64,000 nucleotides of DNA from Tetrastigma voinierianum. Its lineage: Eukaryota; Streptophyta; Magnoliopsida; Vitales; Vitaceae. The position numbers and the translations under genes were made by a program. Below are positions 33,447 through 44,639 of the stretch, one piece after another. The stretch is from NCBI GenBank assembly GCA_016808115.1, contig JAEQBH010000287.1, positions 248,001-312,000 of the forward strand, given 5' to 3'. The notes below the pieces were generated by a model. It had not been told where the DNA came from and made no database searches. It saw nothing but the letters and a program-made list of their open reading frames with translations. The number at the start of each line of letters is the position of its first letter. Positions within the stretch are counted from its first letter, which is position 1.

Positions 33447-35077
33447 TGATCTGCAGGCCACAAAGAGTGATCCCGAATCAACAAAACAAAATTTATATCC
33501 TATATTCCTCTACTATGTGATAAACTCACTGCGATATAGTGAATCTAGGGTCGAAACAGGGGATGGGTTTCTTCGTACAAATGATTTGGTGAAATAGCCT
33601 GGTGAATTTGGTTTGGATTTTAAGGTGGGGGTAAAAGCGAGTGGGTTGGTGGTTTGTGAAAATAAATAATGTAAAATAGGGAGCTCCTTGAAGCATTGGG
33701 CCACTGGGTTTAGATCCCTAGGCTGAGGGTCCCGGGTTAATTTCCTCGCGTTGGGGAGGATGACATATAGTCGTCTCGAGCTAGGATCTTCATTTGGCAT
33801 TAAAACCTGACCTAATAATTTTCCTTTTTGATAGAAAGCATTTATTTAACATTTATGGTTCCCTACAGTGAAAATCTATCTTATTTCTCGTCTCTGATGA
33901 TTCGTAGGGTAACCTAATGAGTCTCGATGGATCACAAAAATAAGAATCCGATGAACCACAAAGATTACCAAGTATTGATCAAAGTGCATGGGGTGAAACC
34001 TAGCCTCAACTCTCGTTGGCTCGTAAATGGCAACTAATGGATATTAGTATCAAAATAAGAAAATATAAATACAAAGAAACTTACTTGAAGTATTGGCCAA
34101 AGTACATCGAAAGCTTCAAGCCTAGAAATGAAATTTGGGAACCAAAATGACAAAACTTCTTTGGCAGCAGGGGAACCACCGGCTGACTGGATCCTTCCAG
34201 AGTAGCCTTTTGCTTCAAGAAGAGTGGTTTAACCACTCATCCTCCAGTTAATATCTTGGAGGTGTACAACAGCAAAGAAAAGGGAAAGGAGAGAAGAGAA
34301 AAAAGGCAAAGCCAAAAACGTCTTTGAAAGATTAAAGTTAGGGTTACAAACTTATAAGTGAAGCCATATGTGACTGGAGTATGTGAAATAAACAAAAAAT
34401 ACCTAAAATAATGATTACAATAGGAATGAAAGTGGTAATTATACAAAGCGGGTCGTTTGGACCGAAAATATCAAAAACAGGAAGCGACCATTTTTTCTTT
34501 ATGCAGAATTTTTCGCTAGCATAGCATTTATGCGAGGAAATTTCGCTCAAATTTGTGAAGTGCAAGATAGCGAAATTGAGAGATTTATTTATCAACAGCC
34601 GATAATTAAGCTGGCTAGCAGTTAAACTAACTGCCGCATATTATTGAATCAGCGGGATTGGGAAATTTAAAGCTGGCAGATAGAATTCGGTAACTGAAAA
34701 TTCTAATTTCGCAATCTGACGAGTGGAAATTTCGCTATGTATAGCGAAATACAACTAGTAACTCGCTCTGCGACTCTTGTTCGACTTACTTCTACTAAAT
34801 CACGCATTTGCTCCCTGCTTCACTTTTCTTCTATTTTCTTCTCTTCTTTCCTCTTAGTCTCTGATCTATGATGTTGAGTTTGACTCGAATTCTTCGGGCT
34901 TGGATCGACTCGACAATGTTGGCATGATTAGCTCATAGCTATGAATTTGCCACAAAATGCGATCGATGGGAATAATAAGGGACATAATGTATGCGTCGGG
35001 TTAATTAGAATGAATTAGCCTTAAAAGCACTCAAAACCTATAATAAATAGGGTTCAAATAACTTGGGTACTAATCGA
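33447..35077 (-). repeat. Element H 5' LTR
   Basis: About 1.63 kb, homologous along its whole length to 28188-29881, with the same order of landmarks but many one- to several-base gaps. It starts TGATCTGCAGGCC and ends near CTAATCGA on the + strand. No clean target duplication is visible with the left flank (TGGAT against GATAT). Confidence 0.75.
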
Positions 35078-36979
35078 GATATACCACATCCGTGCGACAA
35101 ATTCTTTGGGACTTACCACCCGAGGGGATATGCCCGTCAGTATATGCCCGTGACAGCCTTTACGGGACCTGGGCCGGATGATGCGATCCAGTGTCCACCA
35201 TCAATCCGGACTCTCCCCACACGGTCCCATACCCATGTCATGCTTTAAAACAATTTCTAAAGCATTCACCCATATGGATATTTAAGAAGCATTCATGCTG
35301 ATGTTCAAAAATTCCATGATATAAAAATATACACATTTTATATATATCATTAGAAATCACCTGATTCAAGCATGGAATGAGTAATTTGTCAAACCATACA
35401 GTATGCTTGGGGAGAAGGTTACAAGATCCCCTACCTTCTTTAGATTAAAAAATCCTGATCTCCAGGAAGTGGCAAGGAGCTACTGGATACGCAATTAACA
35501 AGTCATAAGATTTCTTAGCCTCGAACAATCCAGGGTTTACATAAATTTTGATTAGTTTGTACTCACTTCACCATAGAATCATACATATTCTTATACCTAC
35601 CAACATAAAGCCTTGATCCTTCAAGAGCACTCTCTTTTACACTTACTAATATCGACATTTAACACCGCATTAAGTGGCTGCAAACGACACACCTGACATG
35701 CCTTGTTTATTTATCTCGAAGACCCCCCTTTTTTTCTTTTTCTTAACTACCATTTTGACCAGCCATACATGTTTTTGTTCACTATGGTCTTCACATTAAA
35801 GTTCCCCCTATCTCTTGGCTTCCAACCTCTTAAATCAGGTCATTCGACCTCGAATCAAGAGTTATGGTTTTTTACACTCGACCTCCGAGACTATTTCTAG
35901 GGACCAGTCGTGTCCTCACTTCACCCATACTTTGACGAAATTATAGAACAAATGAGCCATAATTTTGGCCATACTTCTTCTTGATTCGCCTATGTGGCTA
36001 CTTTGAGAAGGATTTTAAAGTCTCCATTTGGATCGATATAGCTGACTTATGACTAAAAAACGAGGCTGCTCCGGAACGAGGACATAATACATGCGACTTT
36101 CAACCTCAAATTAGAAGGAGCTTATATGGTAGGAGGTTTAGTTCTTGGTTGCTTCGTTCCGGAAAGGGCTGAGTCTTGGGCTTCTTCTCAACTAGAATCA
36201 TCAGTTCAGGTTCTTTAGGCCAACTTAGCGAAAGCTCTTGTCATGGTCAGGAAAATTTGGACAACACCTCCATGAACCGCCTTTGCATATACCATCTTCA
36301 CAAAGCCCGGTCTTTACAATTTAAGGTTCCACCAAACACACCTTCCATCAAATCTAGGGTTAGGATGTATCCCAAAAACATAAGAATATAACCAAGTCCA
36401 TGAAATCTGACTAGACCTCAGATCATGTTTACATAACTTAGTGAGCTTTTCCACCAAAAACAAGCTTTCCTTCAAGCCTTTCTCCTCCTTCTCTCTAGCT
36501 TCTCTCTAGAACTCTCTCTCACTTTCTAAATTTCCAGAATTTTCCACTTCCTAGCAAGAAGTTAGTGCAGCATCGAAAACAGAGGAATTGGTTTGCTTGG
36601 CACATGTGAGCTCTTCTCATGCACTTGCCGTAATGTCGAGATCTCTACCATGCATATGTAAGGTGTCATGCCCTCGTGGTACCACATAAACTCACAAGGA
36701 TATTGCACACTTTAGTCCCTCTCCCACTAACAAGTTTTCAAAGTGGTCCTTGAACATACTTAATTTCAAACCACTAACAAAACCACTAAACTTACTAATT
36801 GCATAATTGACCCACATGCCCATAAAAATGCAATCTAACACACTTTACTAATCCTCTAATTTAAACTTGACCATTAAGATGGCTAATCTTAATCACAATT
36901 TAAAATATCATAGGGCATAAGTTGCATTTGCTCCCCAAAATCCCTTACTTGAATATATGAAACATATACCGGTGTTACA
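35078..36979 (-). repeat. LTR F, right part
   Basis: Noncoding sequence ending ACCGGTGTTACA at 36979. A CT-rich run lies at 36478-36540. It is inferred to continue 27374-28187 across element H. Confidence 0.5.
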
Positions 36980-37900
36980 TGCGCTCTACAACTCTTAGCG
37001 TAATGCCAGTGCGAAGATCTACCTTTGGATAGACCGCGCCCCTCGTAGTTGATCAAATAAATCATCAATCCTCGGCAAGGTACCTGTGATGGTAACCTTA
37101 TTCAATTGTCGATATTCTATGCAAAGCTGAAGGGTCTTGTCCTTTTTCTTGGAAAACAGAACCGGAGCGCCCTAAGGTGAAGTGCTCGGTCTAATAAAAC
37201 CCCTGTCCAACAATTCTTGCAATTGAACCATGAGTTCCTGCAACTCAACATGCCCCATTCTGTGCGGAGTCATAGAAATAGGCGATGTACCAGGGTGTAA
37301 CTTGATAACGAAGTCTACATCCTTATGCGGAGGTAATCCCGGTAGTTCCTCTCGAAAAACATCCTTATACTCGCAAACTACTCGAGGTAGACCAAACTCC
37401 TGTCTCGCCTCGTCCTCCAGGGTGAGGCTTTCCATCCAACCTTGAAACTATCCTTGCCATCTAGAATCATACAAGGTCTAGGGTAAAGCATCATGCTAAT
37501 CCCCCTGAAATATAAAGCGACTACCACCTGGTGTGTAGACGGTAACCCTCGTACGATCACAATCAATGACAACCGATGTCTTTGTCGGCGATCCATCAAG
37601 GATGACATCAAATCAACATGTCCATGACCTGGAGTCGCGATGACTAGAATCCACACGAGATCTCTAACTACGGTCTGACATATCTGATCACCCCAGTTCC
37701 TAGGGGAGAGAACTCACATGTAACGACTATTCCAAGGTTTCGACCTTTAAGCCCAATTCTTTCACACATGATGCAACAACAAAGGAATGAGATGCACCAT
37801 AATCAAACAATACTCTTACCCATAGGCGTGAGAGTAGAAACATACCCTAAATAATTGACTGATCTAGAATCTTAATCTATGGTGTAATGGTGTAGACACG
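36980..37900 (-). pseudogene. Element E protease and RT N-terminal half
   Basis: On the minus strand the protease active site reads FDYGASHSF at about 37827-37795, so the Asp is kept but the usual Ser/Thr is Tyr. The RT begins in the open stretch 37435-37172 with VVCEYKDVFREELPGLPPHK, followed by MVQLQELLDRGFIRPSTSP. The palm continues toward 36980 in shifted frames and stops at LTR F; the other half is at 27373. The protease lies directly downstream of the gag zinc knuckle, as in C and G. Confidence 0.75.
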
Positions 37901-39045
37901 CCTTTAGGTCCCTAAAGTCCTGGCTTGTGAGCCCTAGCCTTGACCTTGACCTTGACCTTGACCCTTTCCTTGGCCCATCTAGCCTGATTGCGAAGTAGTA
38001 GGGCCTTGTCTAGGTCCTGCGACTGATACTGTATCTCCTGGCACATGGTGGGGTAAAGGGGAACAAACTGCTTCTATGTACGTCCCACTGATGATTGGGA
38101 CTGAGGTGTCCCATAACTTTGGGATTCTTGCCTCTGAGGACACTCCCTCCTCAATTGTCCAAGGTGATGGCAATGGTAACATTGCCCCTGCCTTAGCTGG
38201 TTGTAAGCCTTGAAATATCTGCCACTTGGAGATGATCGACCTTGGCCTTGGTAGTCGTGACTCTGTCCTTGAAATCCTTATGGAGTAGAAGTCTTATACT
38301 TCTTCCTCGAGCCAGAAGAAGAAGGTTGACTCTCCTTCCTCTTATCTTTCACAACACCCGTATCTCAAATGTTCTGTGCATCATCCACCTCCCTCTTAAT
38401 GGCCATAGCAGTCCTGACCATCGAGTACGGGTATTGTAGGAGAAGTCCCACAATTTTAACCCGGATAGACAATTTCAAACCATCCTCAAATTTTCTCACC
38501 TTGGCCATATCTGTGACCACATAATCATCAGTAAAACGGGTTAACTCTGTGAACTTAGCCACGTACTCAGGCACTGTCATTGTTCCTTGTCTCAATTCTA
38601 GGAACTCTTAAGCTTTTGCATGTAGAGAAGATGCCGGGAAATACTTTTCTATGAAGAGCCCACATAACTCTTCCCATGTCATGGCCTCTAAGTCTCTTGA
38701 GGCTTTGATTCAAGCCCACCATACCTGGGATTCACCCTCTAGCTGGAACGTAGCTAGCTTCATCTTAGTGGCATTGGAGGTGATCTCCATAGCCTCTAAG
38801 ATCTTATCAACTTGTCGGAACCAATGATCCGCTATCATCGAGTCCCCTCCTCCCTTGAAGGTTGGAGGATGATGTGCTTTGAATATCTTGAGATTACTCG
38901 ACCCTCCACACAGCTCGCGTTGCACTAGCACATTACAATTGTAGCCTCCACTGATAGCTTCCATGAAAGCTTATTGGTCAAAGGCCGGTGGTAGTTGGTT
39001 ATCACCCTGCTTACTACCTCGGCGTCCTCTTCCTCTACCAGCCAT
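37901..39045 (-). pseudogene. gag: Element E gag
   Basis: A start codon at 39045-39043 opens with MAGRGRGRRGS. The capsid part is clear at 38964-38710 (HHPPTFKGGGDSMIADHWFR, KLATFQLEGESQVWWA) and 38595-38365 (MTVPEYVAKFTELTRF, VRKFEDGLKLSIR), separated by a short frame break. The zinc knuckle at about 38190-38145 reads CYHCHHLGQLRREC, in which the metal-binding His of the C-x2-C-x4-H-x4-C pattern is Gln. The arrangement is that of Tekay-like chromoviruses. Confidence 0.85.
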
Positions 39046-39332
39046 CTACATAAGTCAGATAGCAATAGAGTCTTACATAATATCCAAGAATGGATCATGT
39101 TTCCCTATTTAACTAGCAGTGCCTAGGCTAGCTATCACATCCTGAACTATTCCGGTTTTTCGAACTCCTAAGGTTATGTTCTGTAACCCTAGTGTTCATT
39201 TTTCCCTATATACATTTTACCATGTATATAATTCACGCAATATGTAACACATAATCATGTAGCACAAAACATTAATGCATAATGAATGCAATGGTCTAAA
39301 CCCATGCCCATCAACTCCTAGGTAATCATAAA

Positions 39333-39349
39333 CCTAGGCTCTGAAACCA
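39333..39349 (-). other. Element E primer-binding site (tRNA-iMet-like)
   Basis: On the minus strand TGGTTTCAGAGCCTAGG follows a few bases after the LTR end GGTGTCA. It matches the TGGTATCAGAGCC site of chromoviruses with one change. Confidence 0.75.
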
Positions 39350-39354
39350 AACTA

Positions 39355-39707
39355 TGACACCTCAAACCCGAGGGTCCGTTGACTAAACGTTAAACTACAA
39401 AAATATCCGTGGATATTGTATATCTCGGCACCCACACTGTCTAATCCCATTAATTGGGATCCATTCATTGAGTCCTAGACAATTACATACCTACGCCCTG
39501 ACACCAATCTATGAAGCGAGGGTCAAAATTTCCTGTGGATATCGTGTGTCTCGATACCACACTGCCCAATCCCATTTACTAGGATCCGTTTAGCCACATT
39601 TAATAAACTTTTTATGTTATTTTCAAAACATATTACTGTGAGTTTAATTATAAACTCTATTACATACACAGGCATATGTTAAAACTAGTTATTTCCAAAG
39701 TTTTACA
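39355..39707 (-). repeat. Element E 5' LTR, part next to the primer site
   Basis: It begins on the + strand with TGACACCTCAAACCCG and contains two diverged copies of a segment around ATCCCATTAATTGGGATCC and ATCCCATTTACTAGGATCC (about 39445 and 39572). It ends with TTACA, the target duplication of element G. Confidence 0.65.
39703..39707. repeat. Target site duplication of element G, left copy
   Basis: TTACA directly precedes the LTR start TGTAACACCCC at 39708 and is repeated at 50365-50369. Confidence 0.8.
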
Positions 39708-42693
39708 TGTAACACCCCAAAAATACCCTAAAATTTTTATAATAAAAATTATTATATATTCCGGGTATAATTGAGCCAACTTGGGTATTTTAAAATTTTT
39801 AATATTGATTAGATGATTGTTGAATCTAGAAATGAAGTGAAAAGAAAATATAGAAAATTGTAAAATGGGGACCCAGGTCGGTGTAAATAAGTTTATATCC
39901 CCAGAAATGATATTAGGAGAAATAAATGAGTAAAGGAAAAAAAATCAAGGAAATGACATGGCATGTAGGAAAGAGGAGGAAGCTTCCTCCTTTTTAAAGA
40001 AATACGATTAAGAGTGATCCATAATAAAGAAAAATGAGAAAAGGGAAAGTTAGAGAAGCTCCACGCTACTCTAGATTCTCAAACGATCGGACCGTAGGTC
40101 TCCGTGACTCCACGAAGGGAATCCTTCCTAGTGACAAGAGCTACAAATGAGGCGGAGCCAGGGGACTTCGACCAAACTCCATGAGTGGAGTCTTCTCCTA
40201 CTTGGTCTTCTTCTACCCTAAGGATTGTTGGGTAGTTATCTGGCCTTAGGGGAAAGTTTGGTTGCATTTTAAACCATGGGAAGCTGCCACATTGTGGTAG
40301 TGCGCAGTTAGCCGAACCTTAGAGCTGATTTTTGGGTACAAAGTGAAGGGAAATTGGTAGTGCGTCCTTCTAGTAAATTGTAGCCACATCAATTAGCTTG
40401 ATGTTAGGCTTTTGAATTTCTCGATTTGGACCTCTGTAGACTAAGTTATAGTCCTTTTAATGAGGTCGACCAATTTAAATCTGGTCGAATTCGGTTGTCG
40501 ATTCGGGTCAACTAGCCGTACCTTAGAACAGGTTTTGGATCAGAAATAAAGAAGAGAATTTGGCAGTAAGTCCTTCTGTGGTAGCCACATCAATGAACTT
40601 GATGTTAGGCTTTTGAATTCGCAATTCGGACTTACGTAGACCAAGTTTGGTCTTTTGCACTGCGAACAGTCAAATGGGTCGGTGGTCGTCAAGCGGGGTC
40701 GTCAAAGCCGGTCGTCAAGCGATGGTGGAGTCAGAAGCGATTAGTAGGTCAAGCCGGTGGTCGTCAAGCGGTGGTCGTCAAGCTAGAATTAGTCAAGCGG
40801 TGGTGATCAAGCGTTATCGTCGGCGGTGGTGGTCGAAGCGGTGATCGTCAAGCGGTGTGCGTCGAAGCGGTGGTCATCAAGCGATTGGTCGTCAAATGGT
40901 GGTGCGTCCAACATTGGTCGTCCAACGTGGTGAATCAAATGGTAATTAGATCCAACGTTAATTAGATCAACGAGTGGTCGATCAAGCGGTGGTGATCAAG
41001 CGATTGCTCAGATCAAGCGTTGATCGTCCGATTCGGTGCGACTCGTCGAAGTTGACTAAATGACCTCCGGCCGGAGAGTCATATCTCCTTCGTTTGAACT
41101 CCGATTTGGGTGTGGACTCTATGGAAAGCCCATGGAGTCAAGAATAAATTCATATTCCTGAGGAGTATAGAATATGTTTGACCGAGGTGGTAGGCAGAGC
41201 TCTGCGTCAGTTAGTGCTTTCTTGATTCGGGGATTTGGCGTGTATGACCTCCCGAAGCGGAAGGTCACAGCTCCCTGCGATGCGAACTCAGATTCGAGTG
41301 TTCTTGCACTCTATGGAAAGCCCCTGATGAGTCAGAATCCATCTACATAGAATATTTAAATTGGAACTCATATTAAACTCAATCAATCGTAAGCAAAACC
41401 ACTAAATGCCTTGAATATTGTTTTAATGGTTTGGAATAGGAATTGACAGGAGAAAAGCAAAGCGTGATTGAGATTCCAAGGATTGGAATCAAAGTGCAAA
41501 TATTTTTGGGTTTGTTCTACCAACTCCTATTCCTCGTTTCAAGTTTTTGCATGTTTGTTCTAAAAGCATATTGAATTGATTTAATTGATAACCAGGAAAG
41601 TGATTGTGAAATGTTTGCATATAAAAATTGCATGATTATTGAAAATAAAAGCGTTTTACTCTGGCGCGTACATATTGTCTTATATTTTTTCTATAAAGTT
41701 TGAAGCATCCTTAATAGAATGTTGTCGTTTATTTTCGCATTAGAGATAGATTGGTATACCCAGCGGATCAAATAGCGATGCAAACTATTGATGTATCGCT
41801 CCAGATCATGGCTGAGGCCCATTATCGGTAGTGTTCACTATTTGATTCTTTATAACCGATCGGCAGCCCGGCGGGGCAGAAATCTTGTGTTATAAAACCA
41901 TGTGATCTTGGCTGCGGCCAGCGGAGACCGTGCAGAGTGACTCGATATCTGTATATCGAAGACATAGGTTAAATTCGTTAAGGGCATAAGCGAGATTGAT
42001 GGGCATAACTGAATTGATTGGCATAAGCGGAAGTGATTGTGAGCCGAATTGATTGGCATAGCGAGATTTATTTTCGGGCGAGATTGATTTTACGAGGTGA
42101 ATTGAATGTCAGACTAAATTGGTTGTGAGCATGTTTGAATGTTGGGTAGCAGTATCGATGATGCATGGATGATCAGTGTTTATATTTTATTGTATATATA
42201 TAACAAAGTATATGTAATGTATTTATATTGATCATCCAAATGATTGAAAGTTAAAATTAAATTGCATAAATTGATTAAAAATTGGAAGAGAATGGTTGTA
42301 TAGAACCACTTAAGCATGAAAATGCTTAGCGTGTTGTTTACCAATGCGGCAGTGGGAGTGATGAATGGTGATCGATAGCGGACCCAAGATCGAGGAGCGA
42401 TCGAGTCATAAAGAGAAATCTCGGGTATGCTCAGGCATATTGCCCTCATTCATGTGTTCTTTTTGATATGGATATTTTGTATAAAACAATTTGAATGCGA
42501 ACATCTAATTTGCCAAATCATTTGAAAAGGCTTGGATGCCTACATTGTAAATGGATTTGTTAAATGTAAATGTTTATGGGCTTGCCAATTCCGTATCCTT
42601 CCGCAAGATATGATTTGAGTAATTTTGAGTGATTTTGGTAGCATCCCGGTTTCGGTTCGGATCCAGCCGTGGTGGTCGGGGAAGGGCGTCGGC
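39708..42693 (+). repeat. Element G 5' LTR
   Basis: About 3.0 kb, homologous to 47321-50364 with the same order of landmarks and many small gaps. It starts TGTAACACCCC. It contains a GTCGTCAAGCG-type minisatellite (40680-41055) followed by two copies of a conserved block around CTCCTTCGTTTGAACTCCGA (41085 and, diverged, 41270). The end before the primer site is blurred. Confidence 0.85.
40680..41055 (+). repeat. GTCGTCAAGCG-type minisatellite in the 5' LTR of G
   Basis: More than twenty diverged units of about 11-18 bp around GGTGGTCGTCAAGCG are packed in 375 bp. Variants include GATCAAGCG and GTCCAACG. An equivalent array is in the 3' LTR at 48285-48660, with different unit order. Confidence 0.85.
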
Positions 42694-42696
42694 TTT

Positions 42697-42712
42697 ATTA
42701 TTATCGAGCCTA
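42697..42712 (+). other. Element G primer-binding site, corrupted
   Basis: ATTATTATCGAGCCTA followed by GGTTTAGGCGG corresponds in place and flank to the primer site of C (19026). It resembles TGGTATCAGAGCC with the initial TGG missing. Confidence 0.5.
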
Positions 42713-42834
42713 GGTTTAGGCGGTTTAAAATGATTTTAAATTGTTTATGCTTGATTTTGAAATTGTGTTTAACATACATTCATTTGCATATAAAGGATGA
42801 CGACTCTGGCGCGGATCTTGCTGGTCTTAATAGG

Positions 42835-43950
42835 ATAAGCATGGGCGGTCGGCTTCCTTAGGGTCGAGGATGACGGGGACTCGCGAAAACAGTCACATAG
42901 TGTGGAGAGGTGGGCAAGCATCCCAGCCCCCACCAATGAATGAACCAGAACAAGTGGCAGGAGGTACTATGGGTATCCTCCAGCAGCTAGATTAAGACAT
43001 TGCAAGGCCCGAGACAACCCGGTACGGTGCTCGAAAATTGCCGACCATTGAGAGAATGGCAAGGCATCATGACTGTAGATTTTATGGGAAGAAGAGGATG
43101 AGCCTTCTATGGCAGAAAATTAGCTCGAAGAACCGAAGCGAATGCTTGTGCAAAATGCATTGCTGGCGAAGAGAGGATTGGAATGTGCGAGCCTCATTAC
43201 ATGGGATGGGGGCTTATCGAGTGGTGGGTTTCAGTGACCGGGGACCGCACCATCGGAGAGTGACATGGAGTTCTTCTTGGATGAGTTTCAGAAACATTAT
43301 GTGGGTCGCATTTATCGAACAACATGGGGCGAGAGTTTCATAATCTGAAACAAAGACAGATGGAGTGTGACTGAATATCAAGAGAATTCACCACGGTTTG
43401 AGCAAGTATGCTCGAGATACTTAATGAGTGAGGAAGAAAATGCAAGTAGAGTTTAGAGGCTGGCCTTAATGACCATATTCGAGCCCATGTGCAACATTTT
43501 TTCCCATGAGGATTTCTCAAGGTGTGACATGTGCATTGAATGTGGAAAAGAGTAAAGAAAGAGGAAAAGAGAGAAGGATAAAGACGAGGGAAAAGAAAAA
43601 TCAATTCGGTCAGAGTACGCCCTTGACAACAAAGGAAGAAATTAAGGGGACCACGGGGTTCCAGTGACCTATAACCACGAGCTCTAGGTAGGAATACTAC
43701 TCTACAGCACCATCGATTCTTGAAGTACACCGGGAGTCCTTGGGAGGACGGTGCTCCCAGTTGCCCCGTTGTGGGAGAAATCATAAAGGAGAATGTTGGG
43801 AGACTTTGTGTGCTTGTTTGATTTGTGGATCCAAAGGCATAGAGCAGAGATTGTCCTGAAACTCGTTCATTTTACAGCACCACAGGTGGAAGTCTGACTT
43901 TAGTGTTACAAAGCGATAGGTGTTGCATCATAAGGTGTTAGAGACAGGGA
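42835..43950 (+). pseudogene. gag: Element G gag
   Basis: A start like that of C lies near 42841. Further pieces, all frameshifted, follow the order of C. They include a piece matching the capsid near 43050-43130, a stretch around 43375-43450 containing the SKYA region, and a basic segment at 43550-43600. A zinc-knuckle region at about 43765-43850 encodes pieces resembling GRNHKGECW and CLICGSK. No single frame exceeds about 100 codons. The open stretch on the opposite strand at 43784-43338 is a shadow. Confidence 0.75.
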
Positions 43951-44049
43951 CCGCAATGAACTTTGGGTAGGCAAGATGGTCATGCTCCAGCTAGAGCATA
44001 TGCAATGAAATCAGTGGAAGATACCGACGCTTCAGATGTGATAGCCGAT

Positions 44050-44630
44050 AATTTTACTATCTTTGATACTATTATGCATGCATTGATAGATCCAGGATCG
44101 ACTCATTCATACATATGCGACATACTGACCTAGAGTAAGTGTAGGAAGTGAGCGGAGTATGACATCCTGGTGACGAACCCGGCTTGGCCATAGTGTTATT
44201 GTGAGCGAGTCTATGAGATTGTCCCATCAAAATCTACGAGAGTATGAATTTTTGGGAGATTTGGTGGAAGAGTTATCGGGGAGTTTGATGTGATATTGGG
44301 GATGGGTGGTTTGTCCGGAGCTATCGAGCAGCCGTCCGATTGTAGAATGAAAGAGGTAACCTTAAAGACCCGAATGAAGAGATGAAGTAGCCTTCATCGG
44401 TGAGAATCAAATCATGCAATACAATGTGATATACGCGCCCTTCTTTGAAACGATAGTGCAGAAAGGATGTGAAGCCTACTTGGCTTATGTGATTGATATA
44501 TGGTGAAGGCAAGGCCCTAGTGTATCCGATATCCCTACATTGGCGACTTTCGGATGTGTTTCGGAAGAGTTACGAGTTGCCCAGCGTAGGAATTAGGTTT
44601 TGCTATTGGCGTTTATGCGGGTGCCACTGC
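44050..44630 (+). pseudogene. Element G protease and linker
   Basis: Around 44085-44110 one frame reads LIDPGSTHSYI, the active-site region, with Pro between Asp and Gly where Ser/Thr is expected. It is followed by pieces such as EYDILVTNP and a GDVILGM-type segment near 44290. The linker containing VQKGCEAYLAYVIDI lies near 44455-44500. Frameshifts recur every 50-100 bp. Confidence 0.7.
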
Positions 44631-44639
44631 CGGCATCCA

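Larger units (their letters stand above)
28188..35077 (-). mobile_element. Element H: A-family element without recognisable pol
   Basis: Two inverted-orientation LTRs of the A family (28188-29881 and 33447-35077) flank only about 3.6 kb. A tRNA-Asp-like primer site adjoins the right LTR, so the right LTR is the 5' one and the element reads on the minus strand. The internal part holds a decayed ORF with a coiled-coil stretch, a motif array, a very AT-rich stretch and the family's 3' untranslated block. No protease, RT or integrase motif is visible in any frame. This fits a large non-autonomous derivative. Confidence 0.75.
27374..36979 (-). mobile_element. LTR F: solo-type chromoviral LTR inserted in the RT of E
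   Basis: Its two ends are TGTCACACCCTG at 27374 and CCGGTGTTACA at 36979, inverted ends typical of chromoviral LTRs. Removing it rejoins the RT reading of element E. The flanks TGTCT (27369-27373) and TGCGC (36980-36984) agree at three of five positions, possibly a decayed target duplication. Without the nested element H the LTR is about 2.7 kb. The orientation is inferred from a CT-rich tract at 36480-36540, in a similar place to that of element E's LTR. I see no gag or pol of its own. Confidence 0.6.

Noticed and set aside
43338..43784. Open stretch of 148 codons on the minus strand
   Set aside because: Antisense to gag of element G; low-complexity Phe/Ser-rich translation without family features.
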